This document shows, piece by piece, positions 1 through 10,764 of a DNA stretch of 64,000 nucleotides. The position numbers and the translations under genes are program-made. Where the stretch lies: assembly GCA_039602395.1 (NCBI GenBank), contig JBCNJP010000006.1, forward strand, positions 63,521,775 through 63,585,774, given 5' to 3'. Source of the stretch: Deinandra increscens subsp. villosa. Lineage: Eukaryota; Streptophyta; Magnoliopsida; Asterales; Asteraceae. Position 1 is the stretch's first letter. Every line of letters begins with the position of its first letter. The notes beneath the pieces were generated by a model. That model searched no databases. It was not told the origin of the DNA and worked only from the letters and a program-made list of their open reading frames with translations.

Positions 1-960
1 CTCATTTTCTTGTTACCTAAAAAAAATGAAAACTAATTAAAATAGTATAATTTATAGTCTTACCGGTGCATTTAAAATAGAATTAATATGAAATAAATTG
101 CATCTAAACATCACTCATCAAAATATAAAGAAAGAGTTCGCCGGGTCACATATATTTTTGGCAATATCAAAACGTTTTCTTTCCTGTGGTTATAAAATTA
201 GAGGGAAGTTAAACTCCTGTGTTGGGAGGATTGGTATGCACTAATATTTGTATTCTATCTTCGTCTTGCTAGCATTTTACTTTTAATATATTGTCGTTAA
301 AAAAAACTGTTCCATTTTACTTTCGAAATTTATCCCGAATATTTGTTTTGTTTGGATTTAATGAAGTCCAAAATTAATATTGCTAAACTTAAAAGGTGTA
401 TTATATTAATGCTCAAGAATAAATTGTTAAATGAAACCATGTTATAAATCTTTAACTTGCCTGTAAACTAACAGTGGCTGTGGATGAGTTTATTGAAAAG
501 GAGGTTTGTGAACTCTGAATTCATTTTTGCCTTGACTTACCAATTTGTAGCTTAATGATACTTGAAGGACTTAAAATCCTACTGTCGGATTTAAATACGA
601 GTATAAATAAAAATACTTTTCGAGTTAGAGATGGATTTTTCTAAAAATAACTGGTTTCTTCTTAAATTTGTGATGAGTATATAAAGATGACAATGACACT
701 CTGTTAAAAAAAATGTCATGACTTTAGTGTCCTAAGGAAGTTGGAAAATACAGAAAATTAAGTCAAGATGTTGATTTCAGTGATTCATAATACGAATGGA
801 AAAAAAATTAGATTAAACCCATGGAGGGGCAGAAGACTTGTTGACTTGTCTTTTTTAGTGCATGTAGAATCAATCACTATAGTTAAGGAGACCCGTATGG
901 TTTTTAAACTTGTTAAATTTAGATTTTTTTTAGGAATATTTCATATAATAGTAACTATAT
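1..960. other. AT-rich intergenic, no gene seen
   Basis: No exon-like coding stretch, no recognisable domain and no clear transposon ends. The one 69-codon ORF near 768-977 has no recognisable motif and is treated as chance. Confidence 0.5.
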
Positions 961-965
961 CTACT

Positions 966-1176
966 ATCTTAGTCTAGTGGTAAAAGTGTATGACATCTAA
1001 TTATAGGGTCTTGGGTTTTAGTCTCACTTATAACAAAAATAATAAAAAATGGGGGTTACAAGTAAGGTCAGGGGGTTTTCTCACCAGTGATGAGTTTCCT
1101 CCTGATGGGGATTTGAGATGATCGGGTGAGTGGTGTAATCTCTCCGTCAATCATCCAAATTTGCCGTTCAAAAATA
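966..1176 (+). repeat. Degenerate tRNA-derived SINE, copy 1
   Basis: This is a diverged copy of the SINE at 1190-1409. It starts with a box-A-like stretch (TAGTCTAGTGGTAAAAG, near 970), has a decayed box B near 1010, and shares the body 'GAGTTTCCTCCTGATGGGG' and the tail 'ATCCAAATTTGCCGTTCA' before an A/TA-rich end. Its 5' half differs most from copy 2. Confidence 0.6.
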
Positions 1177-1189
1177 TATATATATACCA

Positions 1190-1409
1190 ATGATCCCTAG
1201 CCCATTTGGCTAGGGGGAGGTACCCAAGACATTATAAAGGAGAGGTCTTGGGTTCAAATCCCACTTGTAACAAAAAATAAATAAATGGGGATTACAAGCT
1301 AGGCCAGGGGTTTTCTCAACTATGGTGAGTTTCCTCCTGATGGGAATTGGAGATGATCGGGTGGGTGGGTAATGCTGCCCCCGTCAGTGATCCAAATTTG
1401 CCGTTCAAT
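1190..1409 (+). repeat. tRNA-derived SINE, copy 2
   Basis: About 220 bp. A polymerase III box B (GGTTCAAATCCC) lies at 1251-1262, preceded by a tRNA-like 5' part. The body carries GTGAGTTTCCTCCTGATGGG and ends with GTGATCCAAATTTGCCGTTC followed by an AT tract. The same family recurs in the USP second intron (31431-31748 and its duplicate) and as a 3' fragment near 58570. It is noncoding and would be mobilised by a LINE in trans. Confidence 0.7.
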
Positions 1410-1424
1410 ATATATATATATATA

Positions 1425-2380
1425 GAAGGAGGTTCAAATGCAAACCACCATTTTGCCTAAAATCGGTAGGGACAATCTTGGGCCATTAGATCATTTATTT
1501 GGATGGATGAGATTAAAAGAGATTGGGGAAAAAGAGATAAAACGTTAATTAAAGATGGAAAGACAAAATAAGGAGAGAACTCTTGTTGATTTTTTTTTTC
1601 AAGTTTCCCCCCATTTTTCAAACGGTCATAACTTTTTCATACGATGTTATTTTTTTTTTAAATCACCATAATATTAGTCACGTTTTTATCTTTAATTCGA
1701 GACTAGGTTTGCTCAATTTGGGGAAGAAAAAAATTAACGTTTTTTAGCATTTTTTCAGTACACCAGCATAAAAAAAAATTTGACGTTTTTTAGCGTTTTT
1801 CAAAGAAATTATTTTTTATACACTGTGCTGGTATTTTTTTATGCTGATTGTGCTTGTGTTAGGTTTTCCAAGTTTGTTAGACATCGTTTTAGTGCTGGTA
1901 CTGCTTAATATTTACAACAGCACAGAAGTAGCACAGATTTATACAAGCACAACTTTAAAAACTAATAAAAAACAAAAAAAAATCACCATTTTTTTGTTCT
2001 TGCTGGTGTGCTGGGTGCTGGTGCGCGTATATTTCTGTGCTAGGGTGTTTGTGTTTTTTGTGCTAGTATGCTGGTATGTTTGCATTTTTATGCTGTTGTG
2101 CTGGTGTACTGGAAAAACGCTAAAATCGTCAAATTTATTTTTCCTCCAAATCGAGCAAACCTAGTCTCGAAATAAAGATAAAAACGCGACTAGATTTATG
2201 GTGATTTTTTTTTTGAAAAATAATGTCGTATGAAAAAGTTATGGCCGTTTAAAAAAACGTAGGGGAAATGAATATCTGCCAAAAATACAAATGGAGGAAA
2301 GGATGTGGACATTTACTAGATTGCCCCTGTCCGCACGAATCTTAGGCAAAATGGATGTCCGCACGCGAACTGCACCATAT
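1425..2380. mobile_element. 1-kb foldback element flanked by (TA)n
   Basis: Both ends carry CCATTTTGCCTAA-type inverted repeats (left near 1448, right complement near 2345). A second, longer pair of inverted arms lies inside: 1620-1731 pairs with 2141-2250, sharing the complement of GAGACTAGGTTTGCTC and a box reading CTTTTTCATACGA. TA runs flank the element. The middle (about 1800-2140) is T-rich with no domain. Non-autonomous. The 107-codon ORF inside is low-complexity and not believed. Confidence 0.7.
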
Positions 2381-2390
2381 GTATATATAT

Positions 2391-2470
2391 AGGTTTAGGA
2401 TCAAATGCGGCAGACCATTTTGCCTAAGTTCGGTGCGGCCAAATCTGGACCACTAGATCAATTTGATGCA
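2391..2470. repeat. Solo end of the same foldback family
   Basis: Directly after the TA run at 2381-2390 the sequence repeats the left terminus of the 1425-2380 element (GGTTTAGGATCAAATGCGG, then CCATTTTGCCTAAGTTCGG and an ACTAGATCA box). No matching right end was found, so this is a truncated or nested copy. Confidence 0.5.
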
Positions 2471-2892
2471 AATTAAACAACATGTCATTTACATATTTAA
2501 TCAAGCATACTATTCACGTAATATATGACATGAAAAGTAGAAAAATTAGTCAATTGTATGGAAAGAAATTAAATTTCATTGTTAGAAAATAAACACAAAT
2601 TGACAAAAACACATAAGTGAAAAAGAAGAAACTCGTAAATTCAAAATATTTTAAGAAAATAAAAACATTACTCCAAATAACATTAATATTGACTTTCCAT
2701 GCTATATCATTTATGTTTTATAAGATAATTAGTTTATATTATCTCCATTTCATATCTCAAACAGAGAAATCGCATTGTTACTTTTTTAGAGTTAAACAAA
2801 TTATATTCCATATTTAGAATTCAAGTAATTACAAGCAACAAAAAATTATAGTTATAAATTTAATTTTAATATAAGATATAATTAAAATTTTA
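2471..2892. other. AT-rich spacer, nothing recognised
   Basis: Very AT-rich. One 66-codon ORF has no recognisable motif and low-complexity composition. No transposon ends or RNA gene seen. Confidence 0.4.
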
Positions 2893-3302
2893 TCATCTTA
2901 ATCCTAATAAAGCAATAAAATTTGTGTCACATGTCTCATTTATAAAGGGTCCACATCACCAGCGCCACATGTCAACCTCACAATCAATTACCAATTTTGT
3001 AAATCATCAATTAAGATTAATTACTAATTTTGTCAAATCTAAATTTTTATTTTAAAACTTTCATAAAATTAATGTAGATTTGATTAATTTACTCAATAAT
3101 TTTAGTCTTTTTCTGGAAAACTATCAATAACTTGTCAAACATAACAAATTTCTTGCACGTATTAAATTATTATTCAATATATTATAAGAATATTTATCAA
3201 TAATGATTTTTAAATTTCTTAATCATTATCTTTTTCTTTTTTATTTATTTAATATTATAAAATTTATATTAAATTCGTGTAATACACGGGTTACTAACCT
3301 AG
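2893..3302 (+). mobile_element. Candidate non-autonomous Helitron (410 bp)
   Basis: The 3' end fits the Helitron rule: a short hairpin (CGTGT, loop AAT, ACACG; 3276-3288), ten bases, then CTAG at 3299-3302, followed by T. A 5' TC at 2893-2894 is preceded by A, matching insertion between A and T with no target duplication. A CCACATGTCA box near 2968 is a common companion in plant elements, from memory. The 5' boundary is a guess; the 3' end is the stronger part. Confidence 0.45.
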
Positions 3303-3917
3303 TTAACTAATAAGTTATGATATATTATTGAAATAAGAAAATTTATATTTTAACGTTTAATTATTTAAAATTTTTAGCATTTAATAAGTGAGAGAATTGA
3401 TATTTAATAGGAGAGAGAGAAGCGAAAAAATTATAATAAGAATGAATTTAGTGATAACATGTGTCCTCAAATATAACTATTTATTAAATAGAAATATAAT
3501 AACAATTCCCAAACCAGCAAAGTACAAGTTTAAATCGTTGAAAGTACTGATAGAGATGATAATATCTTCTAAGACTACCCACATCAATAACATCTTAAAT
3601 ACCACCTTTTTGGTCCAGTCAGCATGCCACATCATGTACTTCCCACATACCACAAAACCCACTTTTTTTCCACATCAAGTACTTCCCCACATACCACCTT
3701 TTATTTCCACATCACCATTTTATTTAATCTTTATTCTAAAAACTAGTTAACAAATTAATTCTTTTATTTAAAACGTATATTATTTTAATTTTAAAAAAAC
3801 TTATCGACATAATTAAAATAATATTTTTTATAAAATAAATAAATAAATAAATATTTATTTAAATTTGTAATCATTATTATTTGAATATTAAATCATTTAA
3901 AATAATAATATTTAATA
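3303..3917. other. AT-rich spacer with CCACAT repeats
   Basis: No gene. Around 3595-3720 a CCACAT/TACTTCCCACATACCAC phrase is repeated imperfectly. ORFs on both strands here are shadows of that repeat. It may contain the undetected left outer edge of the Harbinger-like element. Confidence 0.4.
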
Positions 3918-3975
3918 GCCAACGGCTAGTTTTTCAAACTTAGATATTTTAGCCAACGGCTAGTTTTCAAAAGGT

Positions 3976-3983
3976 TATAAATA
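3976..3983 (+). promoter_or_regulatory. TATA box of left ORF
   Basis: TATAAATA, 61 bp before the ATG at 4044. It is followed by ACTCAG, TTCACACATCT and ATTCTCATTTCAC, which recur in the promoter of the opposite ORF. Confidence 0.6.
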
Positions 3984-4043
3984 GAACTCAGATTCACACA
4001 TCTATTCTCATTTCACAACCATTAACCAACCTCTACCACCACC

Positions 4044-4562
4044 ATGTCTAGCACACCTCCTGAAGATGTCTCAGAGCACTACCGGATGTTGTGGTTAACC
4101 CGCTATGAACAACAACTTCCACCACCACCACCACCACCTCAAGCTCAAGTACCCAACCAGTTCAACCACATCCACAATCACCTCCACCAGCACCAACACC
4201 ACCACCACCACCACCATCATCACCAACCACCACCACCTCCACCTTACCAACCACCACCACCTCCACCAATCACCCAAATGAACAACCTCCACTGTGCCGA
4301 GTCAAGCAATACTGCTGCAAGAAGAGTACGACAACCTCGTGTTGGCCGTACACCATCCCCACCATTTGTTGATGATGACCATGCTAAAGAGTGGGAAGCA
4401 CTCTTTGAGTTGGAACGGGAAGCAGAAGCTGGGATGAACATTGAAGATGTTCACAACGTTGATGATTTTGAGACTTGGTACTATGGACAAGTACACTATC
4501 CAGAGGACTACATCTCAGATGGATACAACGGCTACTCGTCTGATAACTCGTTTCATGGTTAA
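4044..4562 (+). CDS. Pro/His-rich protein, ORF1 of Harbinger-like element
   Basis: A 172-aa single-exon ORF of unknown function. Residues 25-80 are almost only proline, histidine and glutamine (long CAC/CCA codon runs). The C-terminal half is acidic, with AKEWEALFELEREAEAG and a Tyr/Asp/Gly-rich tail ending in NSFHG. PIF/Harbinger elements normally carry a Myb/SANT-type DNA-binding ORF beside the transposase; I see no Myb helices here, so the role is only suggested by position. The start follows a clear TATA box and lies in the context CCACCATG. It could also be a decayed or replaced ORF1. Confidence 0.55.
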   Translation: MSSTPPEDVSEHYRMLWLTRYEQQLPPPPPPPQAQVPNQFNHIHNHLHQHQHHHHHHHHHQPPPPPPYQPPPPPPITQMNNLHCAESSNTAARRVRQPRVGRTPSPPFVDDDHAKEWEALFELEREAEAGMNIEDVHNVDDFETWYYGQVHYPEDYISDGYNGYSSDNSFHG

Positions 4563-4866
4563 TAATCTACGTGTGTGTGTGTAATGGTTAGGTTGTCTGT
4601 TTAATGTTTGTTTTTTAGTTTGAATAAGTAGCGTAGGTTGTTTCTCAGTTTTAATAAGTATCTTAGGTTGCTTTTCAGTTTTAATCTAATTATGTTTTAA
4701 TTGAGAACTCAATAACATATTAAACTGAAGTACATAAATTTCAAACCACTAAACGAAATACAAGATTACTAAAAGGAAATACAACTTATTCAACTACTGA
4801 AAGGAAACACAACTTATTCAATAATTGAAAGGAAACACAAACAGATTCAAAGTAAGGCCTTGAGCA

Positions 4867-6209
4867 CTAATCTTCATCCCACACCGGCTTGTTTGCCCAA
4901 AGATGCTCGACTAAATCGTTTCTTAGAGCCGTATGCTGATCCCTAGCACGCAAGTCTATGAACCTCTCAAGGTTATGGACAAATGCTTGAGGTGCCCCAT
5001 GATTATATGGAGGTGGAGGAGGTGTACCATCCTCAGGAGTCCAATTCAACACATCACGTCCTTCGTCTTCCACAATCATATTGTGTAGGATGATGCAAGC
5101 CAACATAATATCACCAATATTTGGTAGATCCATTGACCTTGATGGTCCTCTAATCATTCCCCACCTAGACTGGAGAACACCAAATGCCCTCTCAACATCT
5201 TTCCTGGCAGACTCTTGTCGACGCTTAAAGTACCTCATCTTCAAGTTGTTCTCAGGGGATATGTGAAACTCTTCACAAGTGTTGACCATGCAGGATGGAT
5301 ACCATCTGCAAGATAGTAACCTTTCTTATAGACATTCCCATTCACATGGAAGTCACATCTAGGTGCTTTCCCCTGCAAGATCTCGTTAAACAACGGAGAT
5401 TGGTTGATCACATTGATGTCATTGTTTGATCCGGCAACACCAAAGAAAGCATGCCATATCCACAAGTCTTGTGAAGCAACAGCCTCAAGCATGATTGTTG
5501 GATAACCATGGTCACCACGAGTATAGTGCCCCTTCCAAGCAGTTGGACAATTCCTCCAACCCCAATGCATACAATCAATACTACCAAGCATCCCTGGGAA
5601 GCCATGCTTCTCCTCATGGAAGGCTGTTAATCGATCAACATCTTCTTGGGTTGGCCTTCTTAGGTACTTGTCCCTATAGATCTCCACAATAGATCTACAA
5701 AAGTTGTGTAGACATTTGATGGCAGTACTCTCACCAATGCGTATGTATTCATCGCATTGATCAGCTGAAGCACCATATGCTAGCTGGTGAAGGGCACATG
5801 TGATTTTTTGGTTTGTTGAAAGGCCTAGTCTGCCAGCAGCATCACGACGTTGTGTAAAGTATCGCCAGTTAACAGACATGCCTTCTGTAGTAATATCGGC
5901 AGCAATGCGGTTATAAAGGCGACGGGTCATTCTGTATCGCCTTCTAAAGAGGCCTTCATGATACACAAGAGTCTCAGCAAAGTAGTCCTTGAACAAACCC
6001 ACATCACCTTTTTCACGTTCTCTGTTTATTTCTCTTCGCTTCTTCCTTGGTTGGGATGGACCAGCTTCGCTGGCAGCAATTGAAGCTTCCATTGCTTCGT
6101 ACTCTTCCGCCAGTTGTGTAATATCACTCAAGTCTAGTGCTAGTTTGATGTGCTCGGGAAGGTGGTCGGGAATGTTGAGACCAGGGATACCAGGAAAATC
6201 AGGATTCAT
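4867..6209 (-). pseudogene. HARBI1/PIF-type DDE transposase, frameshifted
   Basis: Starts at 6209 (MNPDFPGIPGLNIP). The first frame runs to about 5241 and the second from about 5289 to 4867. Together they cover a full-length nuclease of roughly 450 aa. Visible family blocks: GSIDCMHW with the first catalytic Asp, SNNDINVINQS with the second, YYLADGIHP, then in the second frame ARKDVERAFGVLQSRW carrying the expected Glu, and MLACIILHNMIVEDE. The frame is lost by one base in a short C run near 5247. A one-base indel could be real decay or a consensus error. The same fold occurs in domesticated host HARBI1-like nucleases, but the inverted repeats around it favour a transposon. Confidence 0.8.
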
Positions 6210-6294
6210 TTTTTGAGAGTTTTGGGTTTGAGAGAGATTTGATATTGAGAGGGTTTTGAGAGAGATGTGTGAAATGAAATGAGAATACTGAGTG

Positions 6295-6302
6295 TATTTA
6301 TA
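6295..6302 (-). promoter_or_regulatory. TATA box of transposase ORF
   Basis: TATAAATA on the minus strand, 86 bp before the ATG at 6209. The downstream ACTCAG, ATTCTCATTTCA and TTTCACACATCT boxes match those in front of the opposite ORF. Confidence 0.6.
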
Positions 6303-6560
6303 GTAGTGATGAAAAACTAGCCGTTAGGAAGAAGACAAAAAAACTAGCCGTTATTAATATTTTATATTAAAAAACTAGCCGTTATAATAAGACAAAAAAA
6401 ACTAGCCGTTTTTTAAAAAAAAATTATTAAATTTAATGTTTTAATTAATTATGAATTTTAGTAATTTTTTCAGATTTTTTTGAAACTTATTTATATTTTA
6501 TTTGTATTATTAAATGTTAAAATAAAACAAAAAGTTTGAATTTTTTAAAATCTAGCCGTT

Positions 6561-6970
6561 TAAGAGAAAAAGAAAAAGGAAAAAGAAAAACATGGGGCCC
6601 ACTTGATGGTGTATGTGTGCGTACGTGTGTACGTACGTACGCCTCCACGTACGTACGCCACAACGCGTACGTACGGCGTACGTATGTACGTACGAGACTA
6701 AATACGTCCGATGCAGGCGGTCTAAGAAAGTTATAGATTTAGTCAAAGATTATATATTTCAATAATTCATCCGTCAATTTAGTCAATTATTAATTTATTT
6801 CAATAGTTCATCCCACAATTTAGTCAATTATTACTTTATTCTAACAGTTGATCTGATAATTTAGTCAACAATTACTTTATTTCAATAATTCGCAACAAGT
6901 ATATAACAAGTATATAAAAAGAAATGTGTTCTAAAAAAATAAAAAGAAATGTAATAAAGTGATAAGAAAT
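6561..6970. other. Spacer with CGTACG-rich microsatellite
   Basis: Between about 6610 and 6700 the sequence is dominated by overlapping GTAC/CGTACG palindromes, unlike the AT-rich surroundings. After it, TTTAGTCAA-TTATT phrases repeat about every 60 bp (6738-6890). No gene. Confidence 0.5.
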
Positions 6971-7050
6971 CATGTCGTGATACTTACGATAAGAAAAATA
7001 AGGATAAAAAGCCACCACTTATTCTTCAAATCTTAAGTTTATTTCCAAAA
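6971..7050 (+). promoter_or_regulatory. Promoter module conserved between the two LRR kinases
   Basis: ATGTCGTGATACTTACGATAA (6972-6992), then AGGATAAAAAGCCA near 7001 (TATA-like) and ATCTTAAGTTTATTTCCAAA directly before the ATG at 7051. All three blocks recur in the same order upstream of the paralog that starts at 62234. Confidence 0.55.
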
Positions 7051-10000
7051 ATGCATTCTAAGCATCCTGCATCCGATCATTTGCTTTTCATCTTTCTCTT
7101 ATTATCATTTCCTCTTTGCTCTTATTATATTTCAAACTTCTATCGTCGTATCAACTTCTTTTAATGGTAGAAATGAGACTGATTATGAGGCTTTGCTGAA
7201 GATTAAGTTGATGGTTACTCAAGACCCATATGGAGTCCTAACATCATGGAATAATTCCCTTCATTTCTGTGAATGGACGGGAGTTAAATGTGGGAAGCGC
7301 TATAGAAGAGTGATTGGTGTAGTACTAAAGTCGCAAGGTCTAGAAGGGTTTTTATCCCCTCATGTAGGGAACCTCAGCTTCCTCAATGTGCTTTCTCTAT
7401 CAAAAAACAACTTTCAAGGCGCCATCCCTCATGAATTGGGTCGTTTATCCAAGTTGCGTTACCTTGATCTTGAAGTTAACAAGTTCAACGGGAGTATTCC
7501 ACTTAACATATCCGGTTGTTCTAACCTTGAAGTGCTTAGTCTTTCCGATAATGAGCTAGTTGGAAGCATACCTAAGGAGGTCAGTTTCCTCTCTAAACTT
7601 GCTTTTCTTTTACTAAGTGACAATAAGTTTACAAGTGGAATTCCACCTTTCTTGGGAAATATTACGTCAATGGAAACATTCGATGTTAGATATAATCCAT
7701 TGGGTGGGAGCATTCCAGACACCTTAGGCAGTTGGAAACATTTAAAACAAATTACCTCATGTGGTTGTAATTTATCAGGAAGTATCCCTCATTCCCTTTA
7801 CAACCTTTCACTCCTAGCTAATTTTAGCTTGTGTGATAATCATGTGACTGGTAATCTTCCTCCAGCCATGGGTACGATGTTGCCCCATCTTGTCATAATT
7901 CAGTTATGGGGTAATCAATTGACTGGATCTCTTCCATCCTCAATATCCAACTGTTCGAGATTAGAAAGTCTTGAAATAAGTGAAAATAAGTTTAGTGGAA
8001 AGTTGGCAATCGACTTTGCAAAACTAAGAGATATTAACTTGATATCCTTAAGTAATAACAACTTTGGAAGCAAGGAAAATGATGAAATGAAGTTTATCGA
8101 TTCTTTGAAAAATAATACTGTATTAGGAGAGTTAGATCTTGACAATTGCAATTTTCAAGGAGTGCTCCCTGGATCAATAGGTAATCTTACTCATCAACTC
8201 TATTATCTATCTCTCCAAGAAAATCACTTACATGGAAGCCTCCCTAGATCAATTAGTAATCTTGTCGGCTTAACCAGTTTACGTTTAAGAGGGAACAAGT
8301 TCACAGGAAACGTCCCATCAACCATTGGTAGCCTTCAAAAGCTAGTAGTCATTTATTTAGATGAAAATCGAATTGCAGGAAAGATTCCTGATGCCATGGG
8401 GAACTTGTCATCATTGATCACACTTTCTTTATTTTCAAACATGTTGGAAGGGGTTATTCCATCAAGCTTAGGAAATTGTCATCGCTTATTAGAGTTGAAC
8501 CTAAAAGATAATAAACTTAACGGGGAAATACCTACACAACTTCTTCAACTTCCATCTTTATCCAAAATGTTGGATCTTTCTCAAAACAACCTAAATGGTT
8601 TACTTCCAGCTGAGGTAGGAGACCTCAAGATGTTGAGCAATTTAGATTTATCTGATAATAATTTATCGGGTAGCATTCCTAGTAGCCTTGGCGATTGTGT
8701 TAGCCTAATAAGGTTGTCCCTCAAAGGAAACTTGTTTCGAAGTATGTTTCCACAGTCACTAGGTTCCTTGAAAGCATTGGAGGTGCTCGATATTTCTCAA
8801 AATAATTTATCGGGCAAAATTCCTCGATTCCTAGAAAGGTTTAAACTAGAATATCTGAATATGTCATATAATGATTTTGAAGGTGAAGTGCCAATTACAG
8901 GAGTCTTTGCTAATGAAAGTGAATTCTCTGTTTTGGGAAATAGTAGGCTTTGTGGAGGCAGTACTAAACTTGGATTACCTATATGCAAGGAGACAAAAAG
9001 ACATACAACAAAAAAGTTTCCTCCATTTGTTATAGTCATTTTGATAGCATCCACAGTTTTCAGCATAGTATGTATAGCATATGCTTGGCGTAAGAAGAAA
9101 AGAAATAGACAACCATCTCAATCATTAATGAGTGATCAAATACTGAGAGTTTCCTACAATACACTTCTCAAGGCTACCAATGGGTTCTCCGAAGCCAATT
9201 TGATTGGAAATGGTGGTTTTAGTTCTGTTTATAAAGGAATACTTGATGAAAATGATGATAGATTTGTTGCGGTCAAAGTTCTGCACCTTCAAAATCGAGG
9301 AGCTCAAAGAAGCTTTATGAGAGAGTGTGAAGTCTTGCGGAATATCCGACACCGAAATGTGTTAAAGGTAATTACTTCATGTTCAAGTGTTGACTTTCAA
9401 GGAAATGATTTCAAAGCTTTAGTGTATGAGTTCATGCCTAATGGGAGCTTACATGATTGGTTGCATTCAAGTGAAATTACATCGAGAGTCAGCCTTCTTC
9501 AGATAATGAATATTCTTAAGGATGTAGCATGTGCACTTGATTATATTCACAATCATTGCATTCCAGCTATTGTTCACGGTGACCTGAAGCCTAGCAACAT
9601 TTTACTCGATAATGATATGGTGGCTCATATTGGAGACTTTGGTTTAGCTCGATTTCTTGGAGCAACTTCATACTCAACCGAGGTTAGAGGAACAGCTGGT
9701 TATGTCGCTCCAGGTAATACATGATTCCATAGACGTTTACATTTACATGCTTATAGTGTTCGCTTTATTTCTAAAGTTCTATCTTTTGAGTTACAGAGTT
9801 GGGTATTGGGAATGAGATGACAAGAAGTGGGGATATCTACGGTTTTGGAATAATATTACTAGAGATGATGACGGGGAAATCCCCAACTAATGACATCTTC
9901 AATGAAGGCTTAAACCTTCACAAATTTGCTTCCATGTCCTTGCCGAACCATGTAATGGATGTTGTTGATGTTAACATTCTAAACAATTATCATGATGATG

Positions 10001-10170
10001 AGAGTGACATGCAAAATGAGGTAGCAAATGCAAAGAAAATTGAGGAATGTTTGGTTTCAACAATCAAGATTGGAGTATTATGCACCGCGGATTCTCCATC
10101 TCAGCGGATGGATACAACAAAGGTTCTGCATGAATTGCAACAAATTACAAATACACTTCATCATATTTGA
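7051..10170 (+). CDS. LRR receptor-like kinase, subfamily XII, frameshifted signal peptide
   Basis: Predicted plasma-membrane pattern-recognition-type receptor kinase. Exon 1 is 7051-9713, the intron 9714-9796 (GT-AG, phase 1), exon 2 9797-10170. In order: N-terminal LRR cap (SWNNSLHFCEWTGVKC), about 20 extracellular LRRs, a transmembrane helix near 9016-9090 followed by basic residues, then a kinase with GNGGFSS loop, VAVK lysine, HGDLKPSN loop and DFG. The HGD in place of HRD makes it a non-RD kinase, typical of innate-immune receptors such as Xa21, FLS2 and EFR. By homology to the paralog at 59013-62258 the start is the ATG at 7051 (MHSKHP), but the signal peptide continues in the +2 frame from about 7070, and there is no other upstream ATG in that frame. 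The next in-frame ATG, at 7208, would remove the signal peptide. Either a one-base indel error or a young pseudogene; the rest is intact. Confidence 0.85.
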
Positions 10171-10764
10171 GGTACAATTTCATTATATGCAACACTAATA
10201 TGATTAAAATAGAAATAATATGGACATTTTCTAGGTCTAAAATGAAGCTGGCATTAGGAGATCAGTTGAAAGAAAGTGCATCTAGGAGATATGTATGTCA
10301 TTATCGCATTTTTGTTACTTTGCTTATTTTATTGTTGGTGAAAGTATATGAGTTTCATGTTGTAATAATTAAAGTAATATCACGATTTCTTGTTGGAATA
10401 AAAATGAAGTGGTCTTATAGTTTAGTCTTTGATGCAGACACCTGAAATTAGAAGAAAAAAAGAACATTTGCAGAGGTTAAACTACTTTTATTTCATTAAA
10501 AAAGGAAAACCATATGTATTATGATTTAATATGCAGTTGGCATCAATCAACAACTTTTAGTTAAAATGCATTTCATTCTATAAATTCTTCTGCCAAAATC
10601 ATTTCAACTGTTACAACAAACCAACTGTCAAAACACAAACCAGTTTCCTGAAGAACCAAAGTTATTGAAAACCAACCTAATGATCGATCACAACTTACAA
10701 ATATTGACACGATTAAAGACTCACATAATTGTTCAGTTAGCTAATTATGAACTTCATATCTTAC
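10171..10764. other. Short convergent intergenic / 3' UTR region
   Basis: Lies between the stop codons of the LRR kinase (+) and the CDPK (-). No ORF of interest. Presumably the 3' UTRs of both, which face each other. Confidence 0.5.

Larger units (their letters stand above)
3918..6560. mobile_element. PIF/Harbinger-like element with two convergent ORFs
   Basis: An 11-bp motif AACGGCTAGTT occurs twice on the left (3921-3931, 3955-3965), and its complement AACTAGCCGTT occurs four times on the right (6315-6325, 6342-6352, 6373-6383, 6400-6410), with a variant at 6551-6560. These are inverted subterminal repeats, as expected for transposase binding sites. Between them lie a proline/histidine-rich ORF (+) and a DDE transposase-like ORF (-) running towards each other. 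I could not find the outer terminal inverted repeats or the 3-bp target duplication, so the stated limits are those of the subterminal repeats only. Confidence 0.65.

Noticed and set aside
966..1265. Possible functional tRNA gene
   Set aside because: Box A/B-like sequences are present, but the head does not fold into a full cloverleaf by eye and the same unit recurs with a SINE body and tail.
4095..4496. Minus-strand ORFs opposite the Pro/His-rich ORF
   Set aside because: They are mirror readings of CAC/CCA codon runs (Trp/Val-rich) with no independent support.
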